64,000 bases of DNA. Source: CAZFHA01 sp964518595. GTDB taxonomy: Bacteria > Bacillota > Clostridia > Saccharofermentanales > Saccharofermentanaceae. The notes below the pieces were generated by a model. That model made no database searches. It had not been told where the DNA came from and saw nothing but the letters and a program-made list of their open reading frames with translations. Position 1 is the first letter of the stretch. Each line of letters starts with the position of its first letter. Positions 43,429-52,513 of the stretch are shown piece after piece. Location of the stretch: assembly GCA_964518595.1 (NCBI GenBank), contig CAZFHA010000015.1:1-64000 (forward strand), read 5' to 3'. A program made the position numbers and the translations under genes.

Positions 43429-43850
43429 AACTTTTCACCTCTCTTACTTTTTTGAAAGACAATCAACAAACGATTGATGATGTATAGGAAAGGGTTAACC
43501 TTGTGGACTGCCTTTCTCTTATTTACCTTTGATTATACATCTTTTTTTCATATTTTCTACGCTTTTGTCGAGTAAATATCTTATTTTTTTCATATTTTAA
43601 TAAAGTTAGAATTTTTCTTGCCCTTGTAGATGTGGGGACTTTTTCGATCAGGCAAAAAACAATGGTAGTTTTTGGGCTCTGTGCAATAGAAAACAAAGAG
43701 AACTTTGGTAAAAATAGTATGCTTTTACCCGAAGATATAACTATTTAGTGACTGTTATATAAAAATAGTGCTTTTCTACCTCTGCTGTTGTATATTGTGC
43801 ACATCGAAGAATTTTTGAATATAAGACCATGGAACAAGAAGGAGGAACAT
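43429..43850. other. Intergenic region between divergent membrane-protein and importer genes
   Basis: 422 bp, A/T-rich, with T-tracts, between two divergently transcribed units. GTGCAC at about 43797-43802 lies within TTGTGCACA, a small palindrome about 50 nt before the binding-protein start that could be an operator half. I see no RNA gene or ORF with support. Confidence 0.4.
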
Positions 43851-45206
43851 ATGTTAAAAAAATGCCTAACAATTCTTTTAGCTCTGGTAACCCTTTCGGG
43901 AGTGGTGGCTTGCGGAACTGAAAATGGTTCCACAGCCACTACCACTGCAGCATCCGGTAGTGGCAAAGATAACACTCAAACTTCAGTTGGTACATCAGAT
44001 GGTTCAAAAACGGTCCTAAGGATGGCCTGGTGGGGTTCTCAGACTCGGCATGACATGACTGTTAAGGTGATAGAGATGTATGAGGCGGCTCATCCGGACA
44101 TTGACATTCAATATGAGTTTTATGATTCAGATGGCTATTTCGCCAAGCTTAATACCTTAGTTGCATCGAATACCGTCTGGGATATTTTTCAAGTGGGAGG
44201 GAATTTCCCGACTTATTTAGATAAAATTGTCCCTTTGGATGACTATATTGCGGATAAAACTGTGGATATTTCTGACATTGAAGAATCCTTTCTAGCCACC
44301 ACTAAGTACCAGGATAAACAATTGGCCTTGTCTAGCGGTGTTAATACCTATGGAATTGCTTATGATCCGGCTTTGTTAAAGGAAGCCGGTGTTCCGGAGC
44401 CAAAGGAAAATTGGACTTGGGATGATTTCTCGGATGCTTGTTTGAAGATTCATGATGCCTTAGGAATCTATGGTTTCTCAAACAGTAATAAACTAAATGA
44501 TTTTATTATGGGCGCCAGTATGGGGATCGCCCAAGAGGACTATAAACTGAACTTTTTTGCTCTCAGTAATGACAAATTGGGCTTTGACGATCCCAGTATG
44601 TTAACCGACTATATGACCATGCGCAAAGAGTTAGTAGATGCCGGTGCCTATCCAGATCCGGGAGCTATGGCCGAAATCAAAGACATTGAAGGCGACTATT
44701 TAGTAACCGGAGAAGCGGCGATGAGCTGGGTTGCCAGTAATCAGTTAACGGCTATGGCTAAGGCCGCAGGCCGGGAAATAAAAATTGCTCCTGTCCCAAG
44801 AAAAACCCAAGACGGCCCATCTGGAGCGGCGGTTCAGTCTTCACAAATGCTCTGCATTTCTAAGGACTCTAAAGCCCCGGAAGAAGCGGCTAAATTTATT
44901 AACTATTTTGTTAATGATTTGGAAGCGAATAAAATTCTCAATGGTGAGCGTGGGGTGCCCATCAATACAACTATCAGAGAAAGCTTTTCCAAAGATGCTA
45001 CCGGAGTTCAAAAGGAGATGTATGATTTTCTGTCTCTAATCGGCAGCTTCAAAACCGGAGAAATCAACCTGATTAGCCCACCGGAAACAGATGAAATCAG
45101 GGATCAATACTGTTTGTTATTAGAACAAGTCATTTACGGTGAAAAAACACCGGAAGAAGCATCTAAAGAGATTTATGATTTTGCGGCAGCAAAACTTGCT
45201 GGCTGA
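43851..45206 (+). CDS. Sugar ABC transporter substrate-binding lipoprotein
   Basis: A protein of 451 aa with a lipoprotein signal ending SGVVAC (Cys21), then a Ser/Thr-rich linker and a CUT1-type binding domain (AWWGSQTRHDMTVKVIEMYE). It captures an oligosaccharide for the permeases encoded downstream. ATG 43851 has GAAGGAGG at ideal spacing; the open frame reaches 21 codons further up with no ribosome site. A stem-loop follows its stop. Confidence 0.92.
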   Translation: MLKKCLTILLALVTLSGVVACGTENGSTATTTAASGSGKDNTQTSVGTSDGSKTVLRMAWWGSQTRHDMTVKVIEMYEAAHPDIDIQYEFYDSDGYFAKLNTLVASNTVWDIFQVGGNFPTYLDKIVPLDDYIADKTVDISDIEESFLATTKYQDKQLALSSGVNTYGIAYDPALLKEAGVPEPKENWTWDDFSDACLKIHDALGIYGFSNSNKLNDFIMGASMGIAQEDYKLNFFALSNDKLGFDDPSMLTDYMTMRKELVDAGAYPDPGAMAEIKDIEGDYLVTGEAAMSWVASNQLTAMAKAAGREIKIAPVPRKTQDGPSGAAVQSSQMLCISKDSKAPEEAAKFINYFVNDLEANKILNGERGVPINTTIRESFSKDATGVQKEMYDFLSLIGSFKTGEINLISPPETDEIRDQYCLLLEQVIYGEKTPEEASKEIYDFAAAKLAG

Positions 45207-45215
45207 TCCTAGTGA

Positions 45216-45239
45216 GCCGGTGGGGGCTTTCCCACCGGC
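45216..45239 (+). other. Stem-loop between binding-protein and permease genes
   Basis: GCCGGTGGG/CCCACCGGC, 9 bp with a 6-nt loop, 10 nt after the binding-protein stop and followed by AATTTCTCTT. As in other binding-protein operons it probably stabilises the upstream mRNA end or causes partial termination, so that receptor exceeds channel. Confidence 0.7.
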
Positions 45240-45278
45240 CAATTTCTCTTAAGAGGCGTGAAAAAAGAGGAGGCGGCT

Positions 45279-46190
45279 ATGGCTGTATTGTCCACCAAAA
45301 AGAAAAGTGGAGCCAAAAGATGGATTCATAATGATAATGTGGCTGGTTATATTTTTTCAGCCCCTTTTGTCATAGGTTTTTTAGGCTTTACCATTATCCC
45401 CATGATTGTTTCTTTATACTATTCTTTTACTGATTTTGTTTTAGGTAATCCGGCAACTGTAATTGGTATCGACAATTACCTCAAGTTGGCTAATGACCCT
45501 CGTTTTTTAAAATCGCTACGGGTAACGTTAATCTATGTGGCTATATCTGTACCCTTAAAATTAGCCTTTGCCCTATTTGTGGCCTATCTTTTAACCAAGA
45601 AAACCAAAGCGGTTTCTTTTTACCGCTCTTTATACTATATACCTTCCTTGATTGGCGGAAGTATTGCTGTGGCACTGGTTTGGAAGGAACTTTTCTCGAA
45701 AAATGGCTTAATTAATCAAGTTCTTGAGATGGTGGGTATAGGAAAACAGAATTGGTTCGGCAATCCCAATCTGGCTATGACGCCTTTGATCCTAATGGCC
45801 GTTTGGCAATTTGGTTCTTCCATGATTATATTTGCAGCCGGATTGAAAGAGATACCGGCCTCATATTATGAAGCAGCTACCATTGATGGGGCAAATAAGA
45901 GACAAAGTTTTATTAAAATTACTTTGCCCTGCTTATCTCCTATTATTCTCTATAATCTGGTTATGCAAATGATTGCTGCCTTTATGATGTTTACTCAAGC
46001 CTTTGTTATAACCAAGGGCGGACCAAACGACGCTACTAATTTTTATGCTCTTTATGTCTATAATCAAGCCTTCAAATATCGTGAAATGGGCTATGCCAGT
46101 GCCATGTCCTGGGTCATGCTAATTATCATGACCGTACTGACACTACTTATCTTAAAGTCATCGAAAAAATGGGTGTATGCAGAAGCGTAG
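45279..46190 (+). CDS. Sugar ABC transporter permease (MalF/UgpA type)
   Basis: A protein of 303 aa with six membrane helices and the EAA loop YEAATIDGANKRQSFIKITLP near residue 205. It is half of the channel served by the 43851 binding protein. The frame opens at GTG 45258, but ATG 45279 has GAGGAGG 5-6 nt upstream and is preferred. Confidence 0.92.
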   Translation: MAVLSTKKKSGAKRWIHNDNVAGYIFSAPFVIGFLGFTIIPMIVSLYYSFTDFVLGNPATVIGIDNYLKLANDPRFLKSLRVTLIYVAISVPLKLAFALFVAYLLTKKTKAVSFYRSLYYIPSLIGGSIAVALVWKELFSKNGLINQVLEMVGIGKQNWFGNPNLAMTPLILMAVWQFGSSMIIFAAGLKEIPASYYEAATIDGANKRQSFIKITLPCLSPIILYNLVMQMIAAFMMFTQAFVITKGGPNDATNFYALYVYNQAFKYREMGYASAMSWVMLIIMTVLTLLILKSSKKWVYAEA

Positions 46191-46203
46191 AAAGGAGGAA
46201 ATG

Positions 46204-47046
46204 ATGAAAGCAAGATTAAAACTCTCTCGTGTCGGTTATCATTTATTTGTTTTAGTTTTTGGTCTTCTGATGATTTACCCTGTACTGTGGATGGTCAGTG
46301 GTTCTTTAAAAGATAATGCAGAGATTCTAAAGGGCTCCTTGGCACTTATTCCTCCCAATTGGCGCTGGTATAATTATGCCAATGGTTGGGCGGGTTTTGG
46401 TGGAATTACCTTTGCCACCTTTTTTAAAAATTCCTTTCTGGTTGCAACTGTTGCAACGGCGGCTACGGTCTTTAGCTCAGCTGCCGTGGCTTATGCTTTT
46501 TCGAGAATTCATTTTCGGGGAAGAAGGATCTGGTTTGTAGCGATGCTTTGTACCATGATGCTTCCGGGGCAAATTGTTCTCATCCCCCAGTACATTATTT
46601 ATAGCAAATTAGGCTTTGTTGATAGTTTTATTCCACTTCTGTTGCCACACTTCTTTGGTCAAGCCTTTTTTATCTATTTGATGATGCAATTTGTTCGGGG
46701 AGTGCCGCTGGAATTGGATGAAGCGGCTACCATTGATGGCTGCAGCCGCTATTCAATCTTTAGCCGAATTATTCTGCCGCTACTAAAACCAGCTATTGTT
46801 ACTACCATCATCATTCAGTTTTATTGGAAATGGGATGATTTTATGGGGCCATTGATCTATTTGAGTAAGCCTCAGTCTTATACAGTATCCATTGCCATTA
46901 AGCTCTTTGCTGACTCCTCTTCTACGACAGATTTTGGTGCTATGTTTGCTATGTCTACCCTCTCCTTAGTTCCGGTATTTCTAATTTTCTTGTTTTTCAA
47001 CAAATATTTAGTAGAAGGCATTAGCACCAGCGGGCTAAAAGGGTAG
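46204..47046 (+). CDS. Sugar ABC transporter permease (MalG/UgpE type)
   Basis: A protein of 280 aa with six membrane helices and the EAA loop DEAATIDGCSRYSIFSRIILP near residue 180. It is the partner of the preceding permease, 13 nt downstream. The ribosome site AAAGGAGG fits ATG 46204 best (ATG 46201 is adjacent); an upstream in-frame ATG lies inside the previous gene. The stop is 10 nt before the six-hairpin enzyme gene. Confidence 0.92.
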   Translation: MKARLKLSRVGYHLFVLVFGLLMIYPVLWMVSGSLKDNAEILKGSLALIPPNWRWYNYANGWAGFGGITFATFFKNSFLVATVATAATVFSSAAVAYAFSRIHFRGRRIWFVAMLCTMMLPGQIVLIPQYIIYSKLGFVDSFIPLLLPHFFGQAFFIYLMMQFVRGVPLELDEAATIDGCSRYSIFSRIILPLLKPAIVTTIIIQFYWKWDDFMGPLIYLSKPQSYTVSIAIKLFADSSSTTDFGAMFAMSTLSLVPVFLIFLFFNKYLVEGISTSGLKG

Positions 47047-47056
47047 GTAAAGCGAA

Positions 47057-49114
47057 ATGAGAATTGATAGAAAAGCTCTGGTGCAGCGTCATAATCCTTG
47101 CTATCAAGAGGTAAAACCAAAGGCGCCCCTATCGGTAGGGAATGGCAATCTCGCCTTTACGGTGGATATAACCGGCCTACAAAGTCTTTATTCCCTTCAT
47201 CAGGAGGCCGACTGCCCCCTATGTACCATGAGCACGTGGGGGTGGCATCAAGAGCCCCAGAATAAGGCTGAAGAAAGGGATAAACTTAGATTAACTGCCT
47301 ATAAGTATAAGGATAGAGAGGTCTACTATCCGGTAGAAATCCCTGTGGGGCAGGAGCAGCTTTATCACTGGCTTCGCCAAAATCCTCATCGGCTTAATCT
47401 CTGTAGGCTGGCCTTTTTCTGGGATGGTAAAGAACTTTCATCTGACTTACTTTCTGAGGTGCAGCAAGAATTACTCTTGTTTCAGGGACGAATAGAAAGT
47501 TATTTTACCATACATGGCTACAGGTGTAAGGTGGAGACTCTTTGCGCCCCGGAGGAGGATGTTCTGGCTTTCCGAATTTCTTCAGAGGCTTTGTCTCAGG
47601 GTCGGTTACAAGTACGTCTTTTATTTCCCTATGGCGATAGTGGTATCTCTGCCTCAAATTGGAATAAAGAAGCGGCCCATCAAACGACGCTTCTTTCTTT
47701 GTCGCTTCAAGAGTGTAAGCTTAAGCGGCAACTAGATCGTAATAGGTATTTTGCCGCTCTGCACTGGTCTTCGGCGGGGCGCTTTAGTCAGGAGTCTGCT
47801 CATACTTTTTCTTTAGGCTGTAGCCGAGATCAACTGGAATTTACGCTGGAGTTATCGCCTGAAGACAGAAATCTTTCGACTGGAGTTAATTCTTTTCAGC
47901 AAATCGCTCATCAATCTGAAAACCACTGGCAACAGTTCTGGGAAATGGGTGGGGCTATTGACTTCTCTCTCAGCACGGATTCCAGAAGTCGGGAGCTAGA
48001 ACGGCGAACCGTTCTTTCTCAATATCTTTTGGCCATTCAGTGCTGCGGCTCAGAACCGCCTCAAGAGACGGGGCTTACCTGTAATAGTTGGTATGGCAAA
48101 TTTCACTTAGAGATGCATCCTTGGCACAGTGCCTGGCTACCTTTATGGGGGCGGGGACATTTATTAGAAAAAAGTTTGGGCTGGTATGTAAAACACTTGC
48201 CGGAAGCAGAAGCAAATGCTGCCGCCAATGGTTTTAAGGGAGCTCGCTGGCCTAAAATGACCGGCCCGGAAGCTCTGGACAGTCCATCCCCTATTGCGCC
48301 ACTCTTAATCTGGCAACAGCCTCACCTGATTTACTTGTTACATCTTCTCGACGGCAGTGAACCCGATAAACAATACATCATAAAGTATTGGCGGTTGATT
48401 GAAAAAACCGCTGACTTTATGGCGGATTTTGCCGCCAAATTACCCGGAGGGAATCAGTATCAGTTGTTACCTCCCCTTATTCCCGTCCAGGAAGAACATC
48501 GCCCTGAGATTAGTTTAAATCCAACTTTTGAAGTGGAATACTGGTTTTTTACCCTTGACTTAGCTGCCCGCTGGGGGCAAAAATTGGGTCGGGGAGATTG
48601 GCAGAAATGGTTTTTCGTGTCTCAGGCAATGGTTCCTTCCCCTCGGGAGGGAGAACTCTATCTGGCTCACCAAAACTGTCCAGACACCTTTACGGGTTTT
48701 AATCGCGATCATCCATCCATGTTAATGACCAAAGGTTTTATTTGCTCACCTAGAATTAGGGATGAGTACTTAGGCCAAACCTTGGATATGGTTTTAGAAG
48801 CTTGGGATTTCGATAGTTTATGGGGCTGGGATTTTGCCGTTATGTCAATGACAGCGCTGCGGCTTAATCGTCCCAAACAAGGTCTCGATATTCTTCTTAT
48901 GGAGAGTGCCAAGAACTTTTACGATACTAATGGGCATAACCGCCAGCGAAAACGTCGAGATTTACCGCAATATCTACCGGGGAATGGCTCGTTACTTCTG
49001 GCACTAGCGATGATGACTGCGGGATTTAGGGGACAGAAAAATCCTTTGCCCGGCTTTATGAAAGTAGAGGGTTGGCAGGTGGTCTATGAAGACATTAATC
49101 CGCTACCCTTTTAA
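47057..49114 (+). CDS. Uncharacterised six-hairpin (alpha/alpha)6 glycosidase-like protein
   Basis: A protein of 685 aa with no signal peptide. Residues about 1-280 form a beta-rich N-terminal domain (KAPLSVGNGNLAFTVDITG). Residues about 300-650 carry (alpha/alpha)6 motifs: SWYGKFHLEMHPWHSAWLPL, ANGFKGARWPKMTGPEA, SPIAPLLIWQQPHLIYLLHL and NPTFEVEYWFFTLDLAARW. The plan resembles GH65/GH95/GH15-like enzymes, and Glu residues in KFHLEMHP and TFEVEYW are candidate catalytic acids. I cannot place it in a numbered family. It follows the ABC permeases directly and precedes a GH4 gene, so it likely trims the imported sugar. Confidence 0.72.
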   Translation: MRIDRKALVQRHNPCYQEVKPKAPLSVGNGNLAFTVDITGLQSLYSLHQEADCPLCTMSTWGWHQEPQNKAEERDKLRLTAYKYKDREVYYPVEIPVGQEQLYHWLRQNPHRLNLCRLAFFWDGKELSSDLLSEVQQELLLFQGRIESYFTIHGYRCKVETLCAPEEDVLAFRISSEALSQGRLQVRLLFPYGDSGISASNWNKEAAHQTTLLSLSLQECKLKRQLDRNRYFAALHWSSAGRFSQESAHTFSLGCSRDQLEFTLELSPEDRNLSTGVNSFQQIAHQSENHWQQFWEMGGAIDFSLSTDSRSRELERRTVLSQYLLAIQCCGSEPPQETGLTCNSWYGKFHLEMHPWHSAWLPLWGRGHLLEKSLGWYVKHLPEAEANAAANGFKGARWPKMTGPEALDSPSPIAPLLIWQQPHLIYLLHLLDGSEPDKQYIIKYWRLIEKTADFMADFAAKLPGGNQYQLLPPLIPVQEEHRPEISLNPTFEVEYWFFTLDLAARWGQKLGRGDWQKWFFVSQAMVPSPREGELYLAHQNCPDTFTGFNRDHPSMLMTKGFICSPRIRDEYLGQTLDMVLEAWDFDSLWGWDFAVMSMTALRLNRPKQGLDILLMESAKNFYDTNGHNRQRKRRDLPQYLPGNGSLLLALAMMTAGFRGQKNPLPGFMKVEGWQVVYEDINPLPF

Positions 49115-49159
49115 GATATACATATAGTAGGGGCATACAACAAAGAAAAGAGGTAAGCA

Positions 49160-50554
49160 ATGAAGAAGAAATATGATAACAAAGATTTGCGTATTGCATT
49201 TATCGGTGGAGGTTCCAGAGGTTGGGCTTGGGTCTTTATGAGCGATTTGGCTCTGGACAAAGATATTGGCGGAAAAATTCTGCTTTATGATATTGATAAA
49301 GAGGCCGCTATTCAAAATGCCCGGATTGGCAATCGGCTTAGCCAGCGGCCGGAAGCGGTAGGAAACTGGGAGTATGTGGCTAAAGATAACTTGGCGGAGA
49401 CCTTAACCGGAGCTGATTTTGTCGTAATATCCATCCTGCCGGGAACCTTTACTGAAATGCAATCGGATGTACACAGTCCGGAAAGGTACGGAATTTATCA
49501 ATCCGTAGGCGATACGGTAGGTCCTGGAGGGCTAGTTCGTGGGCTCAGAACGATTCCCATGTTTCAAGAAATTGCTAGTGCGGTTAGGACCTACTGTCCT
49601 CAGGCATGGGTAATAAATTATACGAATCCTATGAGTCTTTGTGTGGGGACGCTGTATAAAACCTTTCCGGAAATCAAGGCCTTTGGCTGTTGCCATGAGG
49701 TTTTTGGCACCCAAAAGCTTTTGGCCAAGATGTGCCAGGAGCTTTTAGGGAATGAGTCCGTTAAAAGAGAAGATATCTTCGTAAACGTTTTGGGTATTAA
49801 TCATTTTACTTGGTTCAACTATGCCTCTTACCAAAATTATGATCTATTTCCGCTCTACTCTGATTACGTAAAAAAGCATTATGACATAGGGGTGATAGAT
49901 GACGAAGAGCATTGGGCAAATTCAAGTTTTGCCTCGGCGCAACGGGTTAAGTTTGATCTTTTCCATACCTATGGCTGGATTGCAGCGGCAGGAGATCGGC
50001 ATTTAGCGGAGTTTATGCCTGGTAATGTGTATTTAAAAAATCCCCAAGTGGTTAAGGACTGGAAGTTTGGCTTGACCACGGTAGCCTGGCGCCAAGACGA
50101 TTTAGTTAAGCGCCAACAAAGAGCCCTCAGGTTGGCTGGGGGTGAGGAGGATTTTACTTTAGAACCATCAGGAGAAGAAGGTATTCAGTTGATTAAGGCT
50201 TTGTGCGGGCTGGGGCGAATGATTAGTAATGTAAATATTCCCAACACCTGTCGGCAAATTAGTAACTTACCAGCAGAGGCAGTGGTAGAAACTAACGCTC
50301 TATTTCAATTAGATATGATTCAGCCTTTAGAAGTGGGGGCTATTACTGAACCGATCTTAAGGTTAATAGAACCACATGTTGAGAATCAGGCACTGATACT
50401 GAAGGCTGGTCTTAACCGAGATAGACAGTCTGCTCTAAAAGCTTTCGAGAATGATCCGTTGGTGATGGGACGGATCACCAAGGCTCAAGCAGAAAAACTT
50501 TTTGAGGAGATGCTCGAAAAAACAAAAATCTATTTGCCCAAAGATTGGTTCTAA
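49160..50554 (+). CDS. GH4 glycosidase, alpha-galacturonidase (LplD)-like
   Basis: A protein of 464 aa of the NAD+- and metal-dependent GH4 family. The Rossmann motif is IAFIGGGSRGW (near 11-21); the NYTNPMSLC segment is conserved; metal ligands are Cys178 (GCCHEVFG) and His215 (GINHFTWF). The SVGDTVGPGGLVRGLRTIP segment and the CHEVF variant look closer to LplD-type alpha-galacturonidases than to MelA alpha-galactosidases, which fits the pectin-like context; alpha-glucuronidase or alpha-galactosidase activity remains possible. It is probably the last gene of the 43851 operon. Confidence 0.85.
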   Translation: MKKKYDNKDLRIAFIGGGSRGWAWVFMSDLALDKDIGGKILLYDIDKEAAIQNARIGNRLSQRPEAVGNWEYVAKDNLAETLTGADFVVISILPGTFTEMQSDVHSPERYGIYQSVGDTVGPGGLVRGLRTIPMFQEIASAVRTYCPQAWVINYTNPMSLCVGTLYKTFPEIKAFGCCHEVFGTQKLLAKMCQELLGNESVKREDIFVNVLGINHFTWFNYASYQNYDLFPLYSDYVKKHYDIGVIDDEEHWANSSFASAQRVKFDLFHTYGWIAAAGDRHLAEFMPGNVYLKNPQVVKDWKFGLTTVAWRQDDLVKRQQRALRLAGGEEDFTLEPSGEEGIQLIKALCGLGRMISNVNIPNTCRQISNLPAEAVVETNALFQLDMIQPLEVGAITEPILRLIEPHVENQALILKAGLNRDRQSALKAFENDPLVMGRITKAQAEKLFEEMLEKTKIYLPKDWF

Positions 50555-50579
50555 GTAGATATTCCTACCTTAGGCGCCT

Positions 50580-51476
50580 CTAGGTGGCATGCTCGGCGAT
50601 TTTTTCCCGGGTCTTTCCAGCGGCTAATTGCTGGCGTTTGCGAAAACGCAAAGGAGAGGTTTCGGTGTGGTTACGAAAGACCCGCTCGAAATACGTGCGG
50701 CTCTCATAGCCCAAAGAGTGAGCAATTTGATTAATACTAAGGTTACTTTCGACTAATAGTTTTTGGGCTGTTTTAATTCGCAGCACATTAATATATTCGC
50801 TGGTGGTAAAACCGGTAACTTCTTTAAAGATGCGGCTAAGGTAGGATTTATTAATATAGAAGTGAGAAGACAAATCTTCCAGGGACAGAGGCTGCATATA
50901 GCGCTCTTCAATAAAACTGGCTACTTCATGAACCTTTTGGTGTTTAGGGGTATCTACAGCCTTGGCTTGGCTGAATTGACGATCTTTTGACCGACAGCGG
51001 ATGATCATGATTAGCAGCTCACAGAGTCTCATTTTAAAAGAGACTTCATGTAGTGCTTCTGTAGAAGCGGCATCTTCGGTTAAGGCACTGAGAATTGACT
51101 CCACCTTCCGTTGTTCGGCTTTGTTTAGTTCTAAGATACCTTGATTTTGGCTGAAGAAATCGGCTAGAGAAATATTACATAGAGCATTGAAGAAGCCGCT
51201 AAAGGATTCGTCAATAAACTCGATAAGGTAACGGGTGTGAGCCGGTTGTCCTGTGGAACTGGTTTTGTGCATCTGGTAGCGGTTCACTACAACCAGATTA
51301 CCCTTTTGGACATGGTAAGTTTGGTTGCCAATAAAATAGTTTCTGGAGCCTTCCAGTAGGTAATAAATTTCGTATTCTGAGTGGACATGTTTATGAGACA
51401 TGGAAAATTCCTGGTCTCTTCGTACCTGTTCGATAAATATTCCGTCCAGTAACTTTTGTGAAATGATATGCTTCAT
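50580..51476 (-). CDS. AraC-family transcriptional regulator
   Basis: A protein of 298 aa with an N-terminal cupin sensor (about 20-95, SHKHVHSEYEIYYLLEGSRN) and a C-terminal double HTH (about 185-285, with LSLEDLSSHFYINKSYLSRI and IAHSLGYESRTYFERVFRNH). It is convergent with the GH4 gene and divergent from GH43, which it probably controls. The start codon is at 51476. Confidence 0.9.
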   Translation of the reverse strand: MKHIISQKLLDGIFIEQVRRDQEFSMSHKHVHSEYEIYYLLEGSRNYFIGNQTYHVQKGNLVVVNRYQMHKTSSTGQPAHTRYLIEFIDESFSGFFNALCNISLADFFSQNQGILELNKAEQRKVESILSALTEDAASTEALHEVSFKMRLCELLIMIIRCRSKDRQFSQAKAVDTPKHQKVHEVASFIEERYMQPLSLEDLSSHFYINKSYLSRIFKEVTGFTTSEYINVLRIKTAQKLLVESNLSINQIAHSLGYESRTYFERVFRNHTETSPLRFRKRQQLAAGKTREKIAEHAT

Positions 51477-51598
51477 GAAGCTACTCCCATGTACATTATG
51501 ATCTATTATATGTTTTAATCAAAAAGTTAGCAAACCAAGCAATTCCTATCCGTAAGCATAGAGCTGGCTGGAGGGAAAGATTGAAAAGAGGTATATAA

Positions 51599-52477
51599 AT
51601 GGAGCTAGAAAATATTCAGATTCGTGATCCTTTCATCCTGCTTATAGAGGATAATTACTACTTGTTCGGTTCAACAGACAAAGATATTTGGTCTAAGGGA
51701 GCACGGACAGGATTTGATGTTTATAAAAGCGAAGACTTGCAGGAGTGGCAAGGTCCTTTTGCTGCCTTTAGGCCGAAAGATGACTTTTGGGGGAAGGATA
51801 ACTTTTGGGCTCCGGAAGTCTACCCTTATAATGGTGCCTACTATATGTTTGCTAGTTTTCGGAATCAAGACGGTATGCGGGGAACGGGGGTTTTGCGCGG
51901 AAAAACTGTTCTTGGACCATATGAGCCTTGGAGTGAGGGTCCGGTAACGCCCTCCCATTGGATGTCTTTAGACGGTACGCTGTACCTAGATAAGGAAAAC
52001 AAACCTTGGCTGGTTTTTTGCCATGAATGGGTGCAGATTGGTGATGGAACTGTTTGCGCCCTGCCACTTTCAATGGATTTAAGACAGGCAATCGGTGACC
52101 CGATTCAGTTATTCTCTTCTTCGGAAGCCCTTTGGAGCCGGGAAGCAGAATCAAAGTCAAACCGTATAAAGGGGTATGTAACTGACGGTTGTAATCTTTT
52201 TCAACATGCAGATAAAAGCCTGCTCTTACTCTGGTCTTGCATGGGAGAAGAAGGCTACTGTATTGGTTATGCTCGTTCACTTACGGGGGATTTGCTTGGC
52301 CCCTGGGAACAATGTTCTAGCCCACTCTATAGTAAAGATGGTGGTCATGGCATGATTTTTAAAGATAAAAACGGCCAACTATTTTTGAGTATCCATGCAC
52401 CTAACCGGACACCGGAGGAGCGTGCTCGATTTATTCCCCTTAAAGAAATTCCCGGAGGACTTGCACTCACCCTATAG
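51599..52477 (+). CDS. GH43-like five-bladed propeller glycosidase
   Basis: A protein of 292 aa, a single GH43-type catalytic propeller without signal peptide or accessory module. The N-terminal Asp base lies in IQIRDPFIL (near residue 9), the middle Asp in SLDGTLYLD (near 124), and the third acidic site reads VTDGCNLFQ where many GH43 enzymes have a Glu. Family members release arabinofuranose, xylose or galactose. The ATG has AAGAGG about 7 nt upstream. It is divergent from the AraC gene and convergent with GH106. Confidence 0.82.
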   Translation: MELENIQIRDPFILLIEDNYYLFGSTDKDIWSKGARTGFDVYKSEDLQEWQGPFAAFRPKDDFWGKDNFWAPEVYPYNGAYYMFASFRNQDGMRGTGVLRGKTVLGPYEPWSEGPVTPSHWMSLDGTLYLDKENKPWLVFCHEWVQIGDGTVCALPLSMDLRQAIGDPIQLFSSSEALWSREAESKSNRIKGYVTDGCNLFQHADKSLLLLWSCMGEEGYCIGYARSLTGDLLGPWEQCSSPLYSKDGGHGMIFKDKNGQLFLSIHAPNRTPEERARFIPLKEIPGGLALTL

Positions 52478-52491
52478 AAGAGCAAGTCCTC
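52455..52491. terminator. 10-bp inverted repeat between convergent GH43 and GH106 genes
   Basis: GAGGACTTGC (52455-52464) pairs with GCAAGTCCTC (52482-52491) around the GH43 stop codon. It probably serves as a shared terminator, although T-runs are weak on both strands. Confidence 0.5.
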
Positions 52492-52513
52492 TGGGAAAAT
52501 TCTCAGTCTTACA

